64,000 nt of DNA, taken from assembly GCA_030696305.1 (NCBI GenBank), contig JAUYSP010000056.1, forward strand, positions 1 to 64,000, in the 5' to 3' direction. A model generated the notes under the pieces. The model was not told where the DNA came from. It was given only the letters and a program-made list of their open reading frames with translations, and did no database searches. The DNA is from Legionellaceae bacterium (GTDB lineage Bacteria; Pseudomonadota; Gammaproteobacteria; Legionellales; Legionellaceae). The position numbers were made by a program, and so were the translations under genes. Positions 57,618-64,000 of this stretch are shown here, in pieces (position 1 is the stretch's first letter; every line of letters starts with the position of its first letter).

Positions 57618-59036
57618 ATGGTAATAAAAAAAAGAACACAAACTAAAATAAAGAAAGTTGAAAAATCCGCTAAACGAATCGCAATTATCGGTGGCGGTTG
57701 GTATGGAGTACACCTCTCTCTAGTACTCCAAAATAAAGGTTATGATGTCATAATATTAGAAGAACAATCGAATATTATGTCTGTAGTTTCAGGAACATTT
57801 GGTATTCGAACACATCGCTCTGGTTTGCATTATCCTCGGTCGAGAAAAGCACAAGAAATTTGTCAACGTAATTATGGTAAATTTTGTAAGGATTATCCTG
57901 ATTTACTGGTTAAAAATAAGCACTCTATTCATGCCTATTTAGAAACCGATGCAAATGGAAATCCCTCTAAAATCAGTTTAAATGAGTTTCTTGAAGTATG
58001 TCAAAGAGACCCTACTAGTAGTTTTTTTGACCAATACGCTCATGGGTATCAAGGATTAAGTGCCGCCGTTTCAATCGATGAGCCGAGCATATTAGTTGGG
58101 GAGCCTCTGCGTGAAGCATTAAGAGCGCGTTTGTCTGCTGCAGGGGTGGATGTGGCCTATGACTATTCCGTTCAAGAAATAAAACCCTCAAATAATGGTC
58201 AAATGTGTATTGCTGGAATAAACACGCGTACACGAATTACTACCATCAATCAATTTGATAGAGTTATTAATGCAACTGGTTTCCAACATTTTATCCCTGA
58301 TGATTTTAAAAGCAATCCATTCGGAATAAAACCAATCTATCAGGTATGCCTTGGTTTAGTTTATGAAGATACTAAACCTGGTGCAGCAGATGAACAGTTC
58401 ACTTTTTTAGGATTAGATGGTGGGCATTGGGCGGCTATGCCTTGCGGTAAGACTAACCATGGTGCAGCAAAATATATGATAACACATGGTATTCATACTA
58501 TTTTGGCTTCTTGTAATGAAACCATAGAAGCACAAAGCGTGGTTAAAAAATTAAATAATAGCAATTTTAGTGAGCGAGTTAGATTATATACTGAACAAGA
58601 GATAGAAAAATATTTACCAACTTTCAAAAAAAGATTTAAATATATAAAGTATGAAGTAGCCATTATTGCAAAACCATTAACTCGAACAGAATTTAGATGT
58701 GCTTTTACTTTTGCGGATTCAAATCGGGTTATCCAAGTATTTCCTGGAAAAGTTACAGGTATTTATGATATCGAGAAAGAGGTTCTTCAATTGATCAATG
58801 ATGAGCAATGTGAAGAAAAACGTGGTTACTCCTATATTAAAGGAGGGGTGCTGGATCAAGCTAACAAAGAGATTCAAGATAAGCCGGATCCAACTACCAA
58901 AGAACACAATACCTGTCTATTAAATCCCTATCCTTATTTAACTGGGCGCGCATCTTTTTGGAGTCGACCGCCGCAGCCATCTAAAGAGGAAGCGAGCCAA
59001 CCTAGGTACAATCACGGATTGAGAAATGGCGAATGA
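57618..59036 (+). CDS. FAD-dependent oxidoreductase (DAO-like), coupled to a sensor kinase
   Basis: 472 residues. N-terminal basic segment of about 20 residues, then the Rossmann FAD motif IAIIGGGWYGVHLSLVLQNKGYDVIILEE (about 22-50) and a second nucleotide-type signature later (INATGFQHF). It resembles the DAO/UDP-galactopyranose-mutase-like group only at the FAD site; no substrate can be named. No membrane helix or signal peptide. ATG 57618 is chosen; a GTG at 57615 is adjacent. The stop overlaps the histidine-kinase start by 4 nt (ATGA), so the two are made together. The region RTHRSGLHYPRSRKAQEIC is reminiscent of flavin dehydrogenases. Confidence 0.75.
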   Translation: MVIKKRTQTKIKKVEKSAKRIAIIGGGWYGVHLSLVLQNKGYDVIILEEQSNIMSVVSGTFGIRTHRSGLHYPRSRKAQEICQRNYGKFCKDYPDLLVKNKHSIHAYLETDANGNPSKISLNEFLEVCQRDPTSSFFDQYAHGYQGLSAAVSIDEPSILVGEPLREALRARLSAAGVDVAYDYSVQEIKPSNNGQMCIAGINTRTRITTINQFDRVINATGFQHFIPDDFKSNPFGIKPIYQVCLGLVYEDTKPGAADEQFTFLGLDGGHWAAMPCGKTNHGAAKYMITHGIHTILASCNETIEAQSVVKKLNNSNFSERVRLYTEQEIEKYLPTFKKRFKYIKYEVAIIAKPLTRTEFRCAFTFADSNRVIQVFPGKVTGIYDIEKEVLQLINDEQCEEKRGYSYIKGGVLDQANKEIQDKPDPTTKEHNTCLLNPYPYLTGRASFWSRPPQPSKEEASQPRYNHGLRNGE

Positions 59037-61003
59037 ATCACATCAATCATTTTGATGAATCGATAACGAAATATATTGAAACCCTGGTTGCATCGTTTGA
59101 CCAACCTATACTTGTAATAAATAAAGATTCTTTTATTATTGATTGCAATGCCATCGTCTCATCTTTGTATGATTTAAACAAAAAAGATATTGTTGGTAGT
59201 CATTATTTCAAATTATGTTCAAAAAAAGCGATTGATTTACCTGCTAAGTCCCTTTTGGAGCTGCTTGATAAAAACGAAAATGTAAAAACAACTCATGTAC
59301 TTAAAGAGTTGCAAATCGTAAAAATATATCAATGGACTACGTTCACTCTACCTCTAATTAATAATTCTGAAGTTTATTGCTTACTTGGTCATGACATTAC
59401 CAGTTTTTTAGACCTAGCAACAAAAGAGCAATCATTAAGCAATTTGATGATAGATTGTATACCTGCTCAGATTTTTTGGAAAGATAAAAATTTGGTTTAT
59501 CTGGGTTGCAATAGTGCATTTGTAAAATCCTTGGGATTAAAAAGCAAAAAACAAATTATTGGAAGAACAGATTTTGATTTGCCAGTAGATGCGAATGATA
59601 GTTCGTTATTTCGAATCGATGATCTTTATGTTATGCAATCGAAGCAACCAAAACTAGATATAGAGGAAAGACAAACACTTGCAAACGGCGGCGAACGTAT
59701 ATTATCTACATGCAAGGTACCGTTAATTAATGATAAATCTGAAGTATATGGTGTGCTGGGTGTTTATCGAGACATTACCGAGCAAAAACAAACTGAAGAA
59801 GCATTGAAAATAGCCAAACAAGATGCTGAGAGAGCAAGTTTTGTAAAATCTGAATTTATTGCAAATATGAGCCATGATATTCGTACGCCCTTAAGTGGCG
59901 TTGTAGGCATGTCACAGCTGCTAGCTGATGCCATAAATGATCCGGAACAAAAGCAATACGCTTATTGGATTCATAAGTGTGGTATTCAATTGTTACGCTT
60001 ATTAAATGACATTCTATCTGTTATTTCTGTTGAAAAGGCACTTGAGTTAGAGGTGCATTCCGAGGTATTTAGTTTAAGAGAATGCATAAATGATATAATT
60101 CAATTGGAACGTCCCTCAACAGAAATGAAAGAAATTGAATTAAATGTTTACATAGATCAAGACATTCCAGACCATTTAATCAGTGACCGCGCTAAATTGT
60201 ATCGTATTCTTTTAAATTTACTAGGTAATGCTATTAAATTTACTAGTGTAGGTGCTGTTTCAATTGAAGTAAAAAAACGTAATATCACTTCAGAACAAGT
60301 GATATTAGATTTTCGAGTGATTGACACCGGTATCGGTATTCCTGATGCGTTTCAAGATAAGATTTTTGATCGGTTTTATCGAATAAATCCATCGTATAAA
60401 GGTGTCTATTCAGGTTATGGTATTGGGTTACATATTGCTAAATCCTATGTACAACTCTTGGGTGGTGAACTTAAATTAATCAGTCAACAAGACGTAGGCA
60501 CAACATTTTATTTCGATTTAATTTGTAATTTTGCTAAAAATCAAACGACTACTCATTTATCGGAGCCACCATCCCCACATGTGTTGAAATCTAAATGTAA
60601 TCCTAAATTAACAAGTCAGCCCTTGATTTTGCTTGTTGAAGATAATTACGTAGCACTTAAAATTCTCGAAAATATGGCGAAACTGGCCAAATTAAATTTT
60701 ATTAGTTCTAGCGATGGAGAAAGTGCGCTAGAAATTGCAATAACCCAGCCCATTCATTTAATTATCACGGACATTGGATTACCAGGTATATCTGGTAATG
60801 AATTAACCCGAGAGGTTCGCTTATGGGAACGTTCGCATGGGCGATATGGTGTACCAATTATTGGGTTAACAGCGCATGCAGACGCCCAATTAAAAGAGGA
60901 ATGTTTGAGGGCTGGGATGAATGATATTTATACCAAACCGATAGATTTGACTACATTGCAAATGGTCGCAGACAAATATATCGGCGGAGATTTTATCACA
61001 TAG
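59033..61003 (+). CDS. soluble PAS-PAS hybrid histidine kinase with C-terminal receiver
   Basis: 656 residues. N-terminal PAS-like domain (about 18-125), a second PAS (about 133-255, FWKDKNLVYLGCNSAFVKSLG, YRDITEQK), HisKA with the phosphorylated H281 (FIANMSHDIRTPL), HATPase_c with N399 (LLNLLGNAIKFT) and DTGIGIP at 431-437, and a receiver with acidic D537 (LLVEDN), phospho-acceptor D580 (IITDIGLPG) and K635. No membrane helix: a cytoplasmic sensor, possibly sensing redox or a flavin-linked ligand. No partner response regulator or phosphotransfer protein adjacent. Overlaps the flavoprotein gene by 4 nt. Confidence 0.92.
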   Translation: MNHINHFDESITKYIETLVASFDQPILVINKDSFIIDCNAIVSSLYDLNKKDIVGSHYFKLCSKKAIDLPAKSLLELLDKNENVKTTHVLKELQIVKIYQWTTFTLPLINNSEVYCLLGHDITSFLDLATKEQSLSNLMIDCIPAQIFWKDKNLVYLGCNSAFVKSLGLKSKKQIIGRTDFDLPVDANDSSLFRIDDLYVMQSKQPKLDIEERQTLANGGERILSTCKVPLINDKSEVYGVLGVYRDITEQKQTEEALKIAKQDAERASFVKSEFIANMSHDIRTPLSGVVGMSQLLADAINDPEQKQYAYWIHKCGIQLLRLLNDILSVISVEKALELEVHSEVFSLRECINDIIQLERPSTEMKEIELNVYIDQDIPDHLISDRAKLYRILLNLLGNAIKFTSVGAVSIEVKKRNITSEQVILDFRVIDTGIGIPDAFQDKIFDRFYRINPSYKGVYSGYGIGLHIAKSYVQLLGGELKLISQQDVGTTFYFDLICNFAKNQTTTHLSEPPSPHVLKSKCNPKLTSQPLILLVEDNYVALKILENMAKLAKLNFISSSDGESALEIAITQPIHLIITDIGLPGISGNELTREVRLWERSHGRYGVPIIGLTAHADAQLKEECLRAGMNDIYTKPIDLTTLQMVADKYIGGDFIT

Positions 61004-61033
61004 TGTCCGTTGGCAATTCATTTTCTTAAGGCT

Positions 61034-61051
61034 GACGTCCCGTGGGACGTC
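61034..61051. terminator. bidirectional hairpin between the kinase gene and pgk
   Basis: GACGTCCC-GT-GGGACGTC, a perfect 8-bp stem in the 71-bp gap between the convergent kinase (+) and pgk (-) genes. No long T run follows on the + strand (gaaatctgcattg), so it is a weak intrinsic terminator or a Rho-assisted end. Confidence 0.6.
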
Positions 61052-61074
61052 GAAATCTGCATTGTCAGTAGAAC

Positions 61075-62262
61075 CTAATCCGAGGCTATTTTATTCCGTG
61101 CTTCTAACGCGGCAACCGCAGGTAAAGTTTTTCCTTCTAGATACTCTAAAAACGCACCTCCTCCTGTGGATATATATGAAATTTGATCGGTTAAATCATA
61201 TTTATCAATAGCGGCCAATGTATCGCCACCTCCAGCAATGCTGAATGCGTTACTATTAGCAATCGCAATGGCTAATGTTCGTGTGCCATAGCCAAATTGA
61301 GGAAATTCAAAAACACCAACAGGTCCATTCCAAATGACCGTTTTTGCGTTTTCTAAGATATCAATGTACGTTGCAGCAGTTTCAGGACCTACGTCCATAA
61401 TCATGTCATCGATTGCAACATTAGCTAGTGATTTATTAAATGCCGGGCAAGTTTCTTGGAATGCTTTTCCGACTACAACATCTGAAGGAAGCATAATTTT
61501 ACAGCCTGTTACGCTTGCTAACTGCATAATAGTTCGGGCTTCATCTAATAAATTATCTTCATATAAAGAAACACCAATTTCTTTGCCTTTTGCTTTGAGA
61601 AAGGTATTGGCAATACCGCCACCGGGTATCAATACATCGACCATACCAACCATTTGTTTAAGCAGAGATAACTTTGATGATACTTTTGCTCCCCCGACAA
61701 TCGCAACAATCGGTTTTTCAGGCGCTCTTAATACTTTTTCAAGCGCTTTTAGCTCTCGAACGAGTAATGGACCAGCTACTGCAATTGGGGCATAGTGTGC
61801 GACACCATAGGTTGATGCGTGGGAACGGTGCGCAGTACCAAAAGCGTCCATGACAAAAACATCACATAGGTTGGCAAGTTGTTTAGCTAGCTCCGGGCTG
61901 TTGCTTTTTTCACCTATATTAAATCGAACATTTTCACATACAACTAATTCACCGGGTAGTATATCGATCCCCTGTAAATAATCTGTTGTAAAACGTACAG
62001 GGCAGTTGAGTTGCTTTGATAAATAATTAGCAACTGGTTGCATTGATAGTTTAGGATCAATATGACCCTCTTCAGGGCGACCTAAATGTGACATCACAAT
62101 AACAGCGGCTCCTGCGTCAAGAGCGGCTCTTATAGTTGGCAATGCAGCTTGTAGCCGTTGATCGCTAGTAATCATGCCGTCTTTGATGGGGACATTTAAA
62201 TCTTCGCGGATTAATACTCGTTTACCCTGTAAATTCACATCCGACATAGTTATCAAGCTCAT
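61075..62262 (-). CDS. pgk: phosphoglycerate kinase
   Basis: 395 residues, full length. Converts 1,3-bisphosphoglycerate and ADP to 3-phosphoglycerate and ATP. N-terminal substrate residues ([26 protein letters not shown]), the hinge GGAKVSSKL, and the C-terminal nucleotide region ([29 protein letters not shown]). It lies 9 nt after gapA in the leftward tkt-gapA-pgk unit. Confidence 0.97.
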   Translation of the reverse strand: MSLITMSDVNLQGKRVLIREDLNVPIKDGMITSDQRLQAALPTIRAALDAGAAVIVMSHLGRPEEGHIDPKLSMQPVANYLSKQLNCPVRFTTDYLQGIDILPGELVVCENVRFNIGEKSNSPELAKQLANLCDVFVMDAFGTAHRSHASTYGVAHYAPIAVAGPLLVRELKALEKVLRAPEKPIVAIVGGAKVSSKLSLLKQMVGMVDVLIPGGGIANTFLKAKGKEIGVSLYEDNLLDEARTIMQLASVTGCKIMLPSDVVVGKAFQETCPAFNKSLANVAIDDMIMDVGPETAATYIDILENAKTVIWNGPVGVFEFPQFGYGTRTLAIAIANSNAFSIAGGGDTLAAIDKYDLTDQISYISTGGGAFLEYLEGKTLPAVAALEARNKIASD

Positions 62263-62271
62263 ATTTGCTCC

Positions 62272-63264
62272 TTATGCACTCATCATATGGTGAGCTGTAT
62301 CTAACATTCGGTTAGAAAACCCCCATTCATTATCGTACCAAGCAATGACTTTAACTAAATTACCCAACACGCGAGTTTGAGTGGTATCAAATACCGCTGA
62401 GGCTGGGTAATGATTAAAGTCGCAAGAGACTAACGGCTCGTCGCTAATATGCAATACGTCATTTTGTGCTTTTTTCATAATGTCATTTACTTCTTGCACT
62501 GTGGTTGGGCGTTTAGGAGTAAATGTAAAATCGATAACTGACACGTTAAGGGTTGGTACTCGCATGGCGAAGCCATCTAATAGGCCAGATAATTCAGGCA
62601 ACACCAAACTTACAGCAGCTGCAGCTCCCGTTTTTGTTGGTATAATGGATTGCGTAGCAGAGCGTGCGCGATGTAAATCGGTATGATGCCCATCTAACAG
62701 TAATTGGTCTTTAGTATAAGCATGAATTGTATTTAACAAGCCATATTGAATACCAATTTCCTCATGCAATGGCTTCACAACTGGCGCTAAACAGTTGGTA
62801 GTACAAGACGCATTGGATACAATACAATCTGTAGGGCGTAATACATGATGGTTCACGCCATAAACGATGGTTGCATCCACGTCTTTTCCGGGCGCTGAGA
62901 TTAGTACCTTTTTTGCGCCAGCCGTGATGTGTTGCATAGCATCTGCACGCGTCGTAAATCGCCCAGTGCATTCAAAAACAAGATCAATATTTAATTCTTT
63001 CCAGGGCAAATCCGTGGGATTGCGTTCACTCGTTATTATTATAGGATGACCATCGATTATTAATTTTTGGTCATCAATCTCTACTTTACTGGGAAATCGG
63101 CCGTGTGTACTGTCGTAACGCGTGAGATGCGCCGTAGATTTAATACCTGATAAATCGTTAATAGCAACAACATCAAACTCCTTTTGACGTTTAGTTTCGA
63201 ATATGGAACGCAAAATGCAACGACCAATCCGGCCGTATCCATTAATCGCAATACGTATTGTCAT
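62272..63264 (-). CDS. gapA: glyceraldehyde-3-phosphate dehydrogenase, type I
   Basis: 330 residues. NAD-binding GYGRIGR at 9-15, catalytic cysteine C154 in [11 protein letters not shown], and the conserved [11 protein letters not shown] near the C-terminus. GGAGAAGAAGT precedes the ATG, which lies 23 nt inside the 3' end of tkt, so the two are translationally coupled. Only one GAPDH is in view. Confidence 0.97.
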   Translation of the reverse strand: MTIRIAINGYGRIGRCILRSIFETKRQKEFDVVAINDLSGIKSTAHLTRYDSTHGRFPSKVEIDDQKLIIDGHPIIITSERNPTDLPWKELNIDLVFECTGRFTTRADAMQHITAGAKKVLISAPGKDVDATIVYGVNHHVLRPTDCIVSNASCTTNCLAPVVKPLHEEIGIQYGLLNTIHAYTKDQLLLDGHHTDLHRARSATQSIIPTKTGAAAAVSLVLPELSGLLDGFAMRVPTLNVSVIDFTFTPKRPTTVQEVNDIMKKAQNDVLHISDEPLVSCDFNHYPASAVFDTTQTRVLGNLVKVIAWYDNEWGFSNRMLDTAHHMMSA

Positions 63265-64000
63265 ACTTCTTCTCCGAAATCTTTAAGATAGTTGAAATTG
63301 TTTTTTCTATAGTTATACCAAGCGTTTGATATATCACTTCAGCAGGTGCTGACTCACCAAAACGATCAATACCAATTACAGCGCCGTCTAAGCCAACAAA
63401 ACGGTACCAATATGCCGTTGCGCCAGCCTCAATTGCGACACGCTTTTTGATATTTCGAGGTAAAACCTGTTCTTGATAAGTGCTTTCTTGATCAAGAAAA
63501 CGTTCAGCACATGGCATGGAGACTACTCGAACACGAATGCCTTCGAGCTTAATTTGAGCCGCACTGGCAACAGCAATGTGGACCTCAGACCCTGTTGCAA
63601 TCAATATTATATCGGGTGTTCCGTCACAATCTACTAAAATATAACCACCACGTTTGATTAATAGGGATTCATTCGGTTGATGAGATAGCGCGGGTAATGT
63701 TTGCCGAGACAATAAGATACATGAAGGACCATTATGTTGCTCAATGGCTTGCTGCCATGCCACTGCTGTTTCTGCAAGGTCAGCAGGCCGCCAAACGTCA
63801 AGATTAGGAGTCATTCGCAACATCGAAGCATGTTCAATAGGTTGGTGAGTTGGACCATCCTCGCCTAACCCAATTGAATCATGAGTATAAACAAAAATTG
63901 TCCGTAATTTCATGAGAGCACTCATGCGAACAGCATTACGGGCGTAATCCGAAAAAACTAAAAATGTCCCACCATAGGGGATAAATCCACTGTGAGCTGC
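63242..64000 (-). CDS. tkt: transketolase, C-terminal part (5' end outside window)
   Basis: The last about 252 residues of transketolase; the frame stays open to the window edge, from [25 protein letters not shown] to the stop at 63242. Key family pieces: [19 protein letters not shown] (cofactor and active-site histidine region), WRPAD, RFLDQ. Links glycolysis and the pentose phosphate pathway with ThDP as cofactor. It overlaps gapA by 23 nt and is the first visible gene of tkt-gapA-pgk, an order typical of many gammaproteobacteria. Confidence 0.95.
   Translation of the reverse strand, partial: AAHSGFIPYGGTFLVFSDYARNAVRMSALMKLRTIFVYTHDSIGLGEDGPTHQPIEHASMLRMTPNLDVWRPADLAETAVAWQQAIEQHNGPSCILLSRQTLPALSHQPNESLLIKRGGYILVDCDGTPDIILIATGSEVHIAVASAAQIKLEGIRVRVVSMPCAERFLDQESTYQEQVLPRNIKKRVAIEAGATAYWYRFVGLDGAVIGIDRFGESAPAEVIYQTLGITIEKTISTILKISEKKYDNTYCD

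Overview
The window is an AT-rich chromosomal segment of a gammaproteobacterium. The gene content (ygfB-pepP-ubiH-ubiI, rnr-rlmB, metG-rsxB-nth, tkt-gapA-pgk, a nine-gene atp operon, ubiD/ubiX ubiquinone genes), a stand-alone homospermidine synthase, a soluble PAS hybrid kinase and several large orphan multi-pass membrane proteins together suggest the order Legionellales (Legionella, Coxiella, Berkiella or Aquicella relatives). That placement is an inference from gene order and protein style, not from a marker search. No rRNA, CRISPR array, prophage or complete insertion sequence is visible; the only RNA gene I can support is one tRNA-Asn.

Positions 1-3734 are an accessory block. A broken REP-associated tyrosine transposase (RAYT) lies beside a 156-bp inverted-repeat element that has truncated a MATE transporter. 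Then comes a one-direction cassette of an APH-type kinase, a GFA-type zinc protein and a double GNAT acetyltransferase, ending at the 3' side of tRNA-Asn. From 3735 to 12125 the content is core: aspC, uvrB, rho, ubiD with a flavin-reductase-like partner, hspQ and map. From 12317 to 20165 lies the prkA-yeaH-spoVR stress module next to pepN.

From 20330 to 24816 are an orphan small protein, a patatin phospholipase, a POT peptide transporter and a coupled orphan membrane protein. parC and the ygfB-pepP-ubiH-ubiI ubiquinone cluster follow, with a secreted papain-like protease attached at the end (31470-32552). On the other strand is a three-gene unit (retropepsin-like protein, UUP1 membrane protein, RimK-like ATP-grasp ligase; 32640-35652). 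An 837-residue orphan membrane protein follows, then rnr-rlmB-DUF4254, a small secreted protein, another orphan membrane protein overlapping ubiX, then metG-rsxB-nth and homospermidine synthase.

The last third is glmU, the complete atpIBEFHAGDC operon, a flavoprotein oxidoreductase coupled by a 4-nt overlap to a hybrid histidine kinase, and the glycolytic/pentose-phosphate genes pgk, gapA and tkt (tkt runs off the right edge).

The least explained parts are the flavoprotein/kinase pair, the ATP-grasp/UUP1/retropepsin unit, the secreted C1 protease, and the three large orphan membrane proteins (23518, 35920 and 42709), each with paired membrane helices around a helical soluble region. I see no clear-cut new defence system.
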